Shown in pieces: positions 1 to 11,720 of a stretch of 64,000 nt of DNA. Source of the DNA: Brachynemurus nebulosus (taxonomy: Eukaryota; Arthropoda; Insecta; Neuroptera; Myrmeleontidae); NCBI GenBank assembly GCA_035578155.1, contig JAPWDM010000005.1:26761608-26825607 (forward strand), read 5' to 3'. The notes beneath the pieces are model-generated. The model saw nothing but the letters and a program-made list of their open reading frames with translations, searched no databases and was not told the DNA's origin. Position 1 is the first letter of the stretch; each line of letters begins with the position of its first letter. The translations under genes and the position numbers were made by a program.

Positions 1-144
1 AATTCCTACATTTCTCGACCTATGAACCTGAAATTTCCTATATATGTATACAGTAGAATCTCTGTAACCGGACAGCAGTCACGTAAAAATTTGTCCGGCT
101 AACAGAGGTGTCTGCTTAACAGGGGCAGAGTAAATAATATTATT

Positions 145-259
145 AAAAGTAATTCAGCTATTACACCCGCTCCTATGGTCGGACCTAAGTCCGGAACTAT
201 GGCAGAAATTTTCTTTGGTTTTTTGGAGCCTCTAGAACCCGAAAATCTACTTCACTAAA

Positions 260-339
<80 letters not shown>

Positions 340-1087
340 ACGCAGTAACTCTCGAACGAAACGTTTAAAGCTTATGAAATCTAGTATGCGAGCTGGAATC
401 CGGATTGGCTCGACTAAGTTCGTTAGCCAGACATGTCGGATGTCCAGAAATAGGTTTTTTGGCCATATTTTGCCATTCGATCCTATTGTTAGACAGTTCG
501 ATTTTTACATCGTTGAAAAGAGAAAAGAAAATTATGAACAAAATGTTCTTATAATTTTTTTTCCTATGTTAAGTAGTTCTCGAGAAAATTGTAATTTTTT
601 ATTTTATTGCTAATACTTTCTTTACGATATGAAATATAGAAATTAAAAATTTTTTCTAGATAAAACAAGTGCTAGTTAGTTATTCAATATGTATGTGTTA
701 TAATAACAATAGCTCTGTCTCATCTTTTAAAAATTAAAATTAGCCATATTTTTTAAGAGTACGTTATGGAAAGGAAATTTTTGTATGCTGTCCTACTTGA
801 GAGAGAAAATATAATTTATATATATTTTCATACCTAAAAAAGAAATTGAAAACTATAGTTATGCAATGTAATAATATATTGTTAAATGGATATGCTACAC
901 TATATGAGATCCGTTAGGGTCCTAAGGACCGAAAAGCGCCAAAAATTAACTGCTCAACTGATTTTGAAAATTGTTTCACTGTTAGAAAGCAAAACTATTT
1001 TAAATGGATACAGGTCTTAGATAAGATTCGCCAGTGCCCAATATTTGGAAATACGCTATGTTATGCAGATGCTGCGACAGCAGTATT
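145..1087 (+). mobile_element. HINE-like element copy A (nested, diverged)
   Basis: The family's 5' part (TTCAGCTATTACA, then GGAACTATGGCAGAAATTT), a (TA)n core with GTGTGTACGC, the ACTCTCGAACGAAACG block and the 3' end CGCTATGTTATGCAG...GCTGCGACAG are all present in order. It lies within the Tigger-like element and so inserted after it. It has many substitutions relative to later copies in the window. Confidence 0.6.
262..333. repeat. (TA)n microsatellite, HINE copy A core
   Basis: About 36 uninterrupted TA units followed by GTGTGTA. It is the internal array of the HINE-like copy around it. Confidence 0.95.
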
Positions 1088-1429
1088 TTTTTTAATTTTT
1101 CAAATTAATTCATTCAAATTAATTTTATTAGTAAAAGGTACTTATACAAAAATATAAACGTTTACAAATGCATTGTCACATTAGAATCATTGCTAACAGA
1201 TTAAAACATAAACGAGTATACCTACCTAATGGGTTAATGGAGGTAATAATGTACTAAATAATATGTTTTCGTCAAAAAATATTGTGCCCGCGTCCGGTTA
1301 ACAGAAGATCCGCTTAAGAGAGTGCTGAATACATTGGTTCTAGAATAGTATCCCACCGTCATAAAAAATTTGTCCGGCTATGGAGGGGTCCGGTTAAAAG
1401 AGGTGTTCGTAATCAGAGGTTGTACTGTA

Positions 1430-2727
1430 TATCGTCCGAGAGTTTACCGTATGATTTTGACTGTATCAACCATTCAGTTAATTTCTGAAAAAAATGAAGG
1501 GAGATAGCTTAACAAACACTATATATTCTGTATGATTTTGATCAAATCTTGGTAGGAATCGAATTAATGACCTAGAAATTTTACGTATGTATCGGCTTTA
1601 AGAAACATCCCCCAGAAATTCAAATCAAAATCATTACGAAAAATGCTGAACTTTAGCCACTTTTCATTTTTAACCTTCGTTTGCCAAATATTGAACTTTA
1701 AAGCAGGTATATATATTTTCTACCATAACAACCGTGGGTGAATTAAACTGAGGCTCCTATTGAATATATATGTATCTATTTTTATGGTAAATCGTAAAAA
1801 TTGTATTTAAATACCTTACATTTTATCCCGAAATTTCGCTTAAGCTGTGAAAAACTCTAGCCACTGAAGGACCCTGACTGAATACATGTTCAACACGCTT
1901 TTGGCGAACTTTTAATTTTATGTATTTATATTGCAGGTACCAATAAACTACATCTAATATTAATTTATGTTATTAAAAAAATATTTTTTTGAATGTCCGA
2001 TTCTACTTTTTATATATGTTATTGTGTTATTTTTTTTATACGAGTATTAATTAAATATGTATTGCTGTTTATGTATTTTTATGTATTGTCATACAAATTG
2101 TTTCTATTTTGAACATTACATACCGTCAAATCACCTAACTTTACCATAATTTTCGATTAAAAAATATACACTAGAGATTATTTAATTTTGGACACCATAT
2201 CGGTATTATTTATAATTGATGATAATTCGGTAATTATAAGACACCCATTTTTTTTTCACGTCAACATTATTTCAGAAGAAGAAACTGTAATTTTTTTTTT
2301 AATTTTGTTCCATTTCATGCATGACTCCTCCCAAGAGGTTCAGCTGTATACGCCCCTGTAAATATATGAATATTGTTTGCACTTTATTTTTTAATTACAA
2401 GTAATATCTAACAATAAAACATAGTAGACGAATGAAATTTTGACTGGTAGATCTATTATGAGCGCAAGCCAAAAAGAACTTTTTTACCCACATCTGTATT
2501 TATCTTTGTCTATCATATTAATAAATATACGTTTATTCACCCGGTCCTTTAAAAACATAATTACTTCGTTTGATTGGTAACTATGTAAATAATACAGTTT
2601 AAGTTCCCCTTACCTCAGTTTCTGGCTCGCGTTCACCATAGTTCCTACATATCTATATTAAAATGCAATGTTTTTACTGTTTGTACTAGGTGTCCCATTG
2701 ATAATGTTACAAGTTTTAAAAGATATT
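1430..2727. other. No gene seen; contains an interspersed-repeat fragment
   Basis: AT-rich, with no supportable ORF. Two boxes, 1656-1708 (ACTTTTCATTTTTAACC...) and 1812-1915 (CATTTTATCCC...CCACTGA...CAACACGC), recur in the same order around 24.8-25.4 kb. The second box recurs at 54.6 kb. I see nothing else. Confidence 0.45.
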
Positions 2728-4153
2728 GGGCCATGTGCATAAACTACTATTAAATACTGCTATTAGACGCAACTAACAAGTAGAACATAGTAGTACTATT
2801 AAATAGTTAATGTGTATAAAATTTTCTTTTCTGCTACTAGTTGTCACTAGGTAATAGCAATTTAAATTTGGCAACACCTTGATTAAAGACAAAAAAATAT
2901 AAAAAATTTTATTTGACTTTTATCACAAATGTTAGTTTTACGAGTATATTTTGAATTTCTTTTGTTTTGTTTTTAATACATCTATTTCGTATTTTGCATA
3001 CTTATATTCCGAAGAATAACATGAACAATGTTTAGCAAATTTAATAAATATATAATTATGAATACTCCTTTTGTCTATTACTTATTTAAACAAATGTTTT
3101 AAAAAATTATACATATTTTAAAATGGAACAAAAAATAAAATATAAAAATAAAATTAAAAACAAAAATAAAATTAAAAAAATTCGTCTTCGTTTAATTTAC
3201 GATTAATATCCCTCGTAATTACGCTTAATATCCTTCGATATGATCAAATTTTTCAATAACGTAAAGTATCATTTATAGACAAACATAACAAAAAAACAGG
3301 TACACTTTATGATAGACCAAATTCAGAATTCGCATAAGCATTTCGAAAATTTAACACATCGCTACAGATAACTTTTTTCAAGTCATTTGAGTTGTTGAAC
3401 TATTCTTGTACGAAAATCACGTTCTATGGAAACCGCGTTATAGAAGACCTGTCACAATTTCATACCGTATTATATGAAATTCGCGTTATAAGGACACTTC
3501 ACTTGACTGTATACATATGTGACCGCGTAAAACAAGATCACGTAAATCAAATTCGCGTATAAAAAATTCTGCGTAAATTGAGGTAAATTTTCTGCTTGAA
3601 ACGAATATACTCGCGTAAAAAAAAAAAACGCGTAAATTGAGTTCAAACTTCCACGTAAAGAAAGTCCGCGTAAATTGAGAGACCGATTTATTTAGTGCGT
3701 TAGTTTTTTTCTTGTAAATTTTCCTGTTATGTAATTTGCGAATATCGTTCATTCCTCGAATATCTCTCAGTTCTAGATTTATCTAATAATAAATATAGTA
3801 AAAAGTTATTATAATTTTCAAATTTATGTAGGTAAGAAAATATTAGTGATGTTTTAACGGAATATATTTATTAAGTAAATTTTTATTGGACGGTTATTTT
3901 ACTTGAGAAGTTCAAAACACGTTATTTTCTGTATTTAATAGCAGATGCATTTTTAGCACTACTAATGCACTTTTAAAGCATTTTTAGCACTGCAATGTAT
4001 TTTTAGCACTACTAAAATTTCACTACTAAATTTCAGTGCTACTAAGGTTTATTAAGGTTAATAGCGGTTTGTGCACACCATATTTGTAGTAGTGCCTAGT
4101 AGCACTGCTAAAATTCCACTGCTAACTTTCGTAGTAGTTTATGCACTTGGCCC
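2728..4153. mobile_element. Harbinger-like TIR element (non-autonomous)
   Basis: The left end GGGCCATGTGCATAAACTAC and the inverted right end GGGCCAAGTGCATAAACTAC differ at one base in 20. Both are flanked by ATT (2725-2727, 4154-4156), a 3-bp duplication as expected for PIF/Harbinger. The right sub-terminal 200 bp repeats TTTTTAGCACT and TAGCACTACTAA several times. No transposase ORF is seen in 1426 bp. Class assignment rests on the TSD length and GGG start only. Confidence 0.6.
3510..3690. repeat. Short repeats of a GCGTAAATTGAG motif
   Basis: CGCGTAAA or GCGTAAATTGAG occurs at least six times at irregular spacing of about 20-50 nt. Related CGCGTTATA words lie just upstream (3430-3490). 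The block sits inside the Harbinger-like element and may be internal transposase-binding or satellite-like sequence. Confidence 0.5.
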
Positions 4154-4156
4154 ATT

Positions 4157-5296
4157 AACTTTACTTAATTTATTATAGGCATTGTTTGAACGAGTTATTC
4201 TATATATAATTGTTTTACATATTCTAAATTTCTGAATACTTATGAGATTTATGTTTTTTTCGCATGATAGAATTAGTTTCTGAAATACTAACTAAAGTTT
4301 GCACACTTTTTGAAAAGAGAAATGTACTATATAAACTAAAAAAAAAAACTCATCATTTAAAGAGCAGCTACTAATGTCAGAAAAATTGTTTTCTCCGAAA
4401 CTATTCGAAATATGAAGTTTCCACAAGAGCCAAAAAATAGAGATAATGAATAACTCTTCCCCTGAAAAAATCTTAGAATCATTAAAAAAAATTCTGAGCA
4501 AATTTATCTGGAGGTGAGAATGGTTTAAACTTTAAACCCTTCTCCAATTTTGTTTGGATTTCTCTGATTACTGAAAGTAGTGGCATCCTCTAAAATGCAC
4601 AGGTACCAGCCAAATTTAATTTAAAGAGGTTTACGCGTTTCTAAGCGGCGTACAAAACTGTGATTTTCTAAGTAAATTCCTCTCACGTGTAAACAGTACA
4701 TTTTGGTACATAGGTAAGTTGGGTCCAATCGTCTTTTTTTGACCTCTAGAATACGTGGTAGCTCCCGTGGTGTCCCCGGAATTTGGGGACACCTGTATAT
4801 ACCGAGTTGAACGTAATGTAAGCATAAATAATGCAAAATAAGACATCAAGAATGTTTTAAATCAATTAAATAATATGAATAATATGAAATATTAATCACT
4901 TAGCAATTGTCAACTAAACACCAGTGTTTATTTCTCCTTAAAGTTATTACACATTTCATTATAGCCAAAGCATTACCGTTTGGTTTTTTCTCTCGTTCAT
5001 AACAGACTTCATTACACTGTCACATTACAGATTTCATTACACTCTCGCACTACAGATTTCGTTGCATTTTCACATCGAGTTACCTTCGCTACAGAAGTAT
5101 ATAGTCTTTGTGAGCCATAATGTTTTAATTTTTTTAACACAAAATGTGGTATGATAAAGTTGTGTTCAATAAATAAAGTTAGGGCTGTTGACAGAATGTG
5201 AAAAAATACAAAATACCTCTTCTGAACAATTACAAATTTTCTATTTTTAACAAGTAAACTAACTACATGCATACACATACAATAATTTATACTTGA
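4157..5296. other. No gene seen; short hairpin and motif cluster
   Basis: No coding region is supported. A 9-bp perfect stem (GGTGTCCCC / GGGGACACC, 7-nt loop) is at 4769-4793. A cluster of TTACAGATTTCATTAC-like words lies at 4950-5065 and recurs elsewhere in the window. Confidence 0.5.
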
Positions 5297-6262
5297 ATTT
5301 GATGTAATAGGGTGAATGCGGGAGAGATGGCGCACATTTTGAAAACGCTTGATAATTCTTTAAGTATGCATTTAAATTTTTAGTAATAAATTTAATTTTT
5401 AGCAATAATTTTAAATTTTGAGTAATAAAGGATTCATAACTAACATTTTTGTAGAGCCCGGAAAGCGGTGTCTCTCCCACACCTAAGGGAGAGATGCCGC
5501 ATCAAAAAAGGAGAGACGCCGCATAGTTCATATTAAAAATTTTGCATTTTTTTGGCGCAATACCCCTCTTGAACATATATACTACACACATCTCCATACA
5601 TGATGCCTGCCATATGTAACCATTTTTGGCACTATATACATCTTAACCAGTCAACTTTTTTTTTTTTTGTTTCTGAGTACTTTTCAAAACATTCAATACA
5701 CAGGCAATCATTATTTTCGTTATCTTCACTTATATGAGAGCTCTTCCTGATCCATTAATGGATCTTTTATAGTTACGTGGCATAATTTACAGTCTAAAAA
5801 AAAATTGCATAATCAAGGTATATGTTTTTAACATGTAATATGATGCGGCATCTATAGGTACCAACTTTAAATGCGGCAACTCTCCTTTTTGTTGGGATAG
5901 ATGCCGCATATTGCTATAGTAAGCATAGTGCGGAATTCTAACCTAAAATTTTATACAGTACTTTTAAAATATACCTAAATTAATAACAAAACTCATTTTT
6001 ATTAAAACAATGAAATATACATTCTTAAATTCTAATGAATTAAATGCTTGATAAAATATTATGTTAAAAAACTTACTTTTCAATAATAAAAAGTTGGATA
6101 ATTACTAAACTGATGGGCTAATCATAAATGTTACCATATACAGCTTAAATAAATAACTTATTTTAAACATATAATCCATTAATAGCGCAATCTATCAATC
6201 AACGGACGAACTATGGCTACTGCGGCATCTCTCCCGACACAGCCTCTCTCCCGCACTTTCCT
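5297..6262. mobile_element. GATGCCGC-motif element, copy 1
   Basis: The ends read GCGGGAGAGATGGCGC (about 5307) and, inverted, GCGGCATCTCTCCCG (6222-6236), with a further CTCTCTCCCGCAC at 6243-6255. At least eight copies of GGGAGAGATGCCGCAT or close variants lie inside in both orientations. A second copy in the same orientation is at 58385-59385, which establishes it as an interspersed element. No protein is encoded. Confidence 0.6.
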
Positions 6263-7408
6263 TACTTAAAAACTTATTCAAACGTAACAATCAATTTACT
6301 ATGCACGTAAATGCAACAAGAGATTGAATATAGTGCAGTACGAGAGTATAGAACGAGCAAAAGTACTCGTAACTTTAATACGTGCACACACTAATAATGT
6401 TTGGAGCTAGTAATATAATAATTGAAGAAAGTTAAGTGAGCAATCAACGTTGGGAAATTGTTATTTCCTCATCACAAATTGGCAAAAAAAATTGAAACAG
6501 TATATTACATAGATTGGCGTAATAAGAGATATACACACATACTACCACAGCGCTCCCACCATCACGTTTATATATTCACAATGCTATTTAAAACTTGTGG
6601 AGATTCTTTGCAATTATCCTTCACAATTCCAGATGAATATCGCCTTCCAATTCCTAGTCCGCCCCACTTTCCTTGTACTCGTGAAGCTTCAATATTGGTT
6701 TCATAGGCAAAATATTTTTATACCAGTCTAATTAATGGATGCACGTGTGGAATCTATAATGACCAGTTATGAAACTCATTATATAATTAATATTAATTAA
6801 TAAAAAAAAAGAAAACAAATACCTACAGATTAATTATAAATTTATTATAATTGAATGTTACGTGAGAAACACTGCCGCTACATATTTCTGATTTAATTTC
6901 GTTCACTTGGAGAATAATTTTATTGGAATTCTTTTATTAATTGATAATTTATTTATTAGATTAGTAACATTCTGATGGAGGGTTACACGGCAAGTTGCTT
7001 GTTCACTTCATTCTGACTAAAAAGTTGATGTTTAAAAAGTTTGTTTTTATTGTTAAAAATAGCTCATTGACAATGCTTTTCCAAGAAAAAATGTTATTTT
7101 AGCGTCATCTGGAAAACTATAAAAGGAACCCCCACCTTGAATTAAGCCTCTGTTTGATGCCAGCCCTTAAAGAGTGAACCTTAGTTTCAGTTTGTATGTT
7201 TGTTTGTTTCAAAATTACTGTGCTCAGCACTACAATCGACGTGTAAAAGGCGAACATATTCAATTTTGTACTGTAAAAATATAAAAATTATAATTAATCA
7301 TAGAATATTTAAAGGATAGAATGTTCTTTCCGTAATATTAGCTCCGTAAAATTTGTAAAACAGCACAGTAAAAAGTTCCATTGCCGACAGTTTAATTGTT
7401 TTTCTTAC
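6263..7408. other. No gene seen; fragment shared with 25.1-25.24 kb
   Basis: Positions 6595-6690 share a diverged stretch with the complement of 25110-25240. Both can be read as LQxxFTxPDEYR, which suggests either a common TE or a decayed coding fragment. No intact gene is supported. Confidence 0.35.
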
Positions 7409-7807
7409 AAAAATTACCATGCTGTCTTTAAATAGAAGAAAAGTAGAAAAGAATAAAAGAAGCTAATAGTAGAAAGAAAGAAAGACAAAGTATCAACGCT
7501 GTTACATAGCGAGGCAAGCTGCAGAAAGTATCAACACAATCATATATGAAGGTCAAATAGCAGGACTGGTGGTGTTGCAAGTAGCTGGTTAGCTGGTTGT
7601 TGGAAGTTTTTACAGGTACAGCCGAAGCAACATAAGGTTGCGGGTCAGATGCGCAAATGAAAGAGTACGACAACAAGAATTAAACTATAACTATGCATAA
7701 GAGTGTGATAGAAGTTGTGTTACCACATTAAATTTTACCATGCTATAATATATTTTTTAATTTGATCGTCGATCGCGCACGCATTAAAAGAGAGCATGGT
7801 AATTTTT
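7409..7807. mobile_element. TIR element (MITE) with ATTACCATGCT ends
   Basis: AAAAATTACCATGCTGTCTT at the left and, inverted, AAAAATTACCATGCTCTCTT at the right differ at one base in 20. A third ATTTTACCATGCTATAAT lies inside near 7733. It is about 400 bp long and non-coding. The target duplication is unclear. Confidence 0.5.
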
Positions 7808-8789
7808 CTGAAATTTTATCTACAAAAATTATATGATTTTTGTAAAAACACCAAATTTTACAGTTGGGCCACTTTGGCGCTAAGCGACTCAATTATTTCA
7901 TAATACATGAACAATAGAGCTAATTTCTCTATTCTCCATCATACGCACCATAATATAGAAGTCAAAAATATCGACTATAGTCGAAAATATTTTCTCTTGA
8001 AGTCGATTAGTCCATTAATTTCCTTTATACGGTTTCCATAAAATTCTATAAACAATATAGTTACTTGCATGATGTATAAAATATAGGATGTGTGGACTAA
8101 GGCTTCACTGATCACTCTTGTCAACTTGATAATATCCAAATAACGTATAGTAATGTCATTAGAAACAGGGATTACACGAAACAAACGACGTTGCCGAACA
8201 TAATTTCAACACATGACTGCACTTTATAGCCGAACATCGCACATCAACGTTACCATTGGGATTGTGAACATTAATTAACTATAAAACTCAACCCCGTATG
8301 GATTATCGATGTACGATAATTACGATATATAAACAAAAATTTGTAAATTAATTGTTGGATATCCGGAAGAGTATAAAAATTTTGTTACGTGTGGTCATTG
8401 CGCATACCAATTACTTGTAGAATCATGGTTATTTGTGTCACGATGTATCGGGTAAAATTATATAACCTAAATTTACCATTCGATTCTTAAAATTGTTTAC
8501 ATTTGTTTGTATATACGGAATGTATATTTTTAGTATACAAATTGGGATATATTTTTTTGGGTTCCGTAGCAAATAAGGACGTCATTAATAATCCAAAGGC
8601 CGAATAAATTTCTGGAGTAGTTTCCCCTACTGAAAAGTGGAGATGGAATTTTCTCCGCAGGTAAATTATTGTATGACTAGCCGTATGCCTGATGGGAATT
8701 CCCATCGACAACATCTTTTTATTAGGTACTCACTTTCTGCTCACTTTTAATGTTTTTCAAAAGCCTGAATTAATATCCACGTTTATAAG
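7808..8789. other. No gene seen
   Basis: AT-rich sequence with scattered short ORFs lacking any recognisable domain. CGACTATAGTCG at 7971-7982 is a short palindrome. Confidence 0.4.
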
Positions 8790-9215
8790 TTCAAAAATGA
8801 TGAACTTCCCATATGAACTTCCATTTTCTGTTTTAACGCCTTAGGGAATAAATTTCCAGAAACAACTGACTTTTATTTATAAATTGAAGTCTAAGCGGCA
8901 ATTTTCATACCTCCTGTGCTTAATTTCGCCCTTCTAAACGCAACAGTTGAGGTTGTGCCTTGTCTGTCAGTGAAAGTTAAAGATAGCCATAGAAACATAT
9001 TTTTATATACCACTAACTTCAAAAATAACGAATTTACATACAAATTTTCATCCCCTACTAAACCCACTTAGGGGACGAATTTTCAAAAATCCGTTCTTAG
9101 TGCTCACCTACGTTACGTAGGGAACTCCTATGCAAACTTTCATTCTCCTAAACCCAACGGTTTAGGCTGAGCGTTGTCTGTCAGTCAGTCAATCAGTCAG
9201 CGTTAAAAATTTATT
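8790..9215 (+). repeat. Retroelement-tail or SINE-like repeat, about 1.5 degenerate units
   Basis: The block contains CAACGGTTTAGGCTGAGCG followed by TCAGTCAGTCAATCAGTCAG, preceded by a CCTACGTTACGTAGG palindrome (9109-9123). A more decayed version of the same order is at 8935-8975. From memory, similar text is common in insect genomes at TE tails; I could not check this. Confidence 0.4.
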
Positions 9216-9249
9216 TATACGATGATTTTTCTTTTTTGGGTTGAAGAAT

Positions 9250-9321
9250 AATTTTCTTTTTCGTTTTGACCGCTACCCAAGGGGGGTACTTTGTGTAGCG
9301 GTCAAAACGAAAAAGAAAATT
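9250..9321. repeat. Perfect 27-bp inverted repeat
   Basis: The arms 9250-9276 and 9295-9321 (AATTTTCTTTTTCGTTTTGA... and complement) match at all 27 positions around an 18-nt loop containing GGGGGG. The structure could be a MITE end, a fold-back or a hairpin RNA. It lies next to the preceding retroelement-like tail. Confidence 0.75.
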
Positions 9322-9447
9322 TATTTATAGTTGTATATATTCGTATTACAAACGCGTCAAAATTTGAAAAATAGAGAAAAACTTTTGGGAATTGTGAATT
9401 TTGGTCAATAACTTTCAAAAATATATACAATCAAAGTATCATGTAAT

Positions 9448-9639
9448 CAGGGCCGTAACTATAGGCTGGGACAGTTGAGGCGATATTTCTCTGAAATTAG
9501 GGCGGCAAACGACTGACATGCAAAAAAGGTGGTGGTTTTTTTGCCAGGCGGCGGAATTTTTGGTTTTTACCCGGGGCGGCGTAGGGAACCCGAATGAACT
9601 TTCCGCCCAGGGACCCCTGAAGACCTAGTTACGGTCCCG
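9448..9639. mobile_element. 192-bp hAT-type MITE
   Basis: The left end CAGGGCCGTAACTATAGG and the inverted right end CGGGACCGTAACTAGG are TIR-like. The flanks CATGTAAT (9440-9447) and CATGTAAC (9640-9647) form an 8-bp target duplication with one change. The interior is GC-richer than the surroundings (GGCGGCAA, CCGGGGCGGCG). A related end fragment, CTAGTTACGGCACCC, occurs at 9757-9771. Confidence 0.7.
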
Positions 9640-9830
9640 CATGTAACTGATCCACACAGAAACACATATAGTGAAAAAGTACACAAGTTTGTAAGATTTT
9701 CGCAAATCTTCATATATTTTTATACTGAACTGTTTATACTGTAAAATTTTAAAAATTCTAGTTACGGCACCCTATCATAGGCGTATTCGACATTGTCTTG
9801 GTTGGTCTTTTATTTTTGTATGCAAATAAA

Positions 9831-11265
9831 AAAAACACCGCGAGCATCGGGGCCCCATCACGGAAGTCGAATTTTTCGCTACATCTTCGGTATTGAATGT
9901 CTACAAGCGATTTGTCATTTTGGTGGTTTCAAAATTGATGATGAGTGTCCGGCTGATCGGGGCTTTAAAAAAAGGTTTTTAAGTTTTTAAAGGTTGAATC
10001 TCAGTAAATTTCAATTTTGTGCCGACAGCAGTTAGCAGGAAAAACCCAACACAATTCGTACGAGGGCATTCCTATCCATATTTATCCGCCAATTGCCTTT
10101 GTGTTTTATTTTTAAATATTAAAAAAGGACCTTAAATAGTAAACTGAAAGGCCTTTATAAAGATATTTTTTCTTTCCAAAAAAATCCAAAATTTCTATTT
10201 TATAAATAAAAATCCAAGATTCCTACTTTATAAATAAACAGTGACATTAATAACGTTTTTAAATTACTTAATATTTATGTATTGCATTTGTTAAAAAAAG
10301 TAAATTAATTTTTTTTTATTACTCATGCGGGAGAAGTAGTAACTTGGCGCACATATTTCTGTACGCAAAATAGCTGTTTGCCCACTGTACTCTTCCTGCA
10401 TACTTTTTTGCGTGTGGAAAGTTACTTTCCACACGCAAATTGACAATAAAACACGCAAAATTTAATCAAAACACGCAAAGCCGCCTCTTAATTTTTTATG
10501 TAATAAATATTTCCTAATTATTTCTATAGAAACCACCAACAAAGTAATTTAAACGATAACTAATTCAGAAAAAAAAGACGAACACTTAAAATTATTATTT
10601 TAAAAAGTAACAAAAATGTCCAAAATAGTGCTAATAATAGAAAAAACTATGTGAAATTCGTAATAAAAAATAGTATGTGCAACTTGTGTGGGATTATCGA
10701 TTGCCCCACTCAAGCGAATGAGCGCACTCACTAAGTTCGTGCGCTCAACTTCGCTTTCGTGGGCAATCGACAATTTCCCTCACTTATTGCACAATATACT
10801 ATTTTTTAATTTTTAAAATTACTACACGCCTGCTTGTATTAGAATAAAGAAAAAGCATTTAAAATACATTTAACAATATCATTGAATTCCGATGTAAAAA
10901 TGGGAGAAGTGTGGGGAAAATAATGCGGAATCCCTAAAAGGCACTAGTAGATACTAGTAGATACTAACTCAATACATGTAGAAAATTTCAGCCCTCTAGG
11001 TTTCCTTAGAGAGTCTCTAGACGTGTTAGAATAAAAGCAAAAAAATCAAGGAAATATTGGCGTAAAAATCGTGGGGGTAAGGGTTAAAAGTTGAAACCTC
11101 CAAAAAACAGTGGCTGGCTATCAACTTAACCTGTACACAAAGTTTCAGCCCTCTAGATTTATTTGGGGAGATTTTGACCCGAACGAAACTGTCAAAAAAC
11201 AAGAAAAAACATGTTTTTTTGGTATAAAAATGGTGGAGATAAGGGTTAAAACATTGGATTCCCAT
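9831..11265 (+). mobile_element. 1.7-kb G-rich element, diverged copy 3, interrupted
   Basis: It starts AAAAACACCGCGAGCATCGG, aligning with the start of the two younger copies. It carries the same CAACACAATTCGTACGAGG and GGACCTTAAATAG blocks and two units of the internal TTTCAGCCCTCTAG array (10984, 11143). A 490-bp hairpin-rich element interrupts it at 10317-10806. The 3' end of the family is absent here. Confidence 0.65.
10317..10806 (+). mobile_element. Hairpin-rich 490-bp element, copy 1 (nested)
   Basis: It runs from TATTACTCATGCGGGAGAAG to GCACAATATACTATTTT and is homologous to the tandem pair at 17320-18303. It sits in an old 1.7-kb element, whose sequence resumes directly afterwards. 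A perfect 31-nt palindrome occurs at 10408-10438 (TTGCGTGTGGAAAGT, T, complement). The last 130 bp form a long hairpin with GCGCACTCA...GTGCGC in its loop. Confidence 0.65.
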
Positions 11266-11436
11266 AAGGAAAAAGTTATGTCACAAGAGTGCTTTGGATA
11301 AATATATTCCGATTTTTGGTAATTTTCTTTTATAAAATAATTTTTTTCCACCAAATTTTCTGCACCATTTCCTCAGCAGAATATTTTTTTGGTATTTTAG
11401 TATTTTAATATTTATTTTCAAGAAAATAAAAAAATG

Positions 11437-11720
11437 CCTTTTAGCGAATTTTCAGAATGAAAATTCAGCTATTACAGCAGCTCTTATGGTAAGACCTAAG
11501 CCCGGGACTATGACAGAAATTTGTTTTGGAGCCTCTAGAACTCGAAAATCTACTTCACTAAAATTTATATATATATAGATATATATATATGTATTTATGT
11601 GTGTACGCGATAGCTGTCGAACGAAGCATTTAATTGTTACGAAATTTGGTAAAATCGTTAATTGTTTAAAACGCTTGGATAAGTTCGTTAGCCAGACACA
11701 TCCGATGCCACAGACCGGAT
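11437..11720 (+). mobile_element. HINE-like element copy B (partial)
   Basis: It begins CCTTTTAGCGAATTTTCAGA, continues with CCCGGGACTATGACAGAAAT, a short (TA)n run (11566-11590), GTGTGTACGCGATAG and TTCGTTAGCCAGACACATCC. Then similarity fades, and no hairpin end is found. Confidence 0.6.

Larger units (their letters stand above)
51..1427. mobile_element. pogo/Tigger-like DNA transposon remnant, interrupted
   Basis: The left end CAGTAGAATCTCTGTAACCG at 51 and the inverted right end CAGTACAACCTCTGATTACG (reading in from 1427) match the pattern of pogo/Tigger TIRs. A TA target duplication flanks both sides (49-50, 1428-1429). TCCGG motifs recur near both ends (for example around 102 and 1292-1393). 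No transposase is readable. A HINE-like element is inserted inside, so most of the length is not Tigger sequence. Confidence 0.65.
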
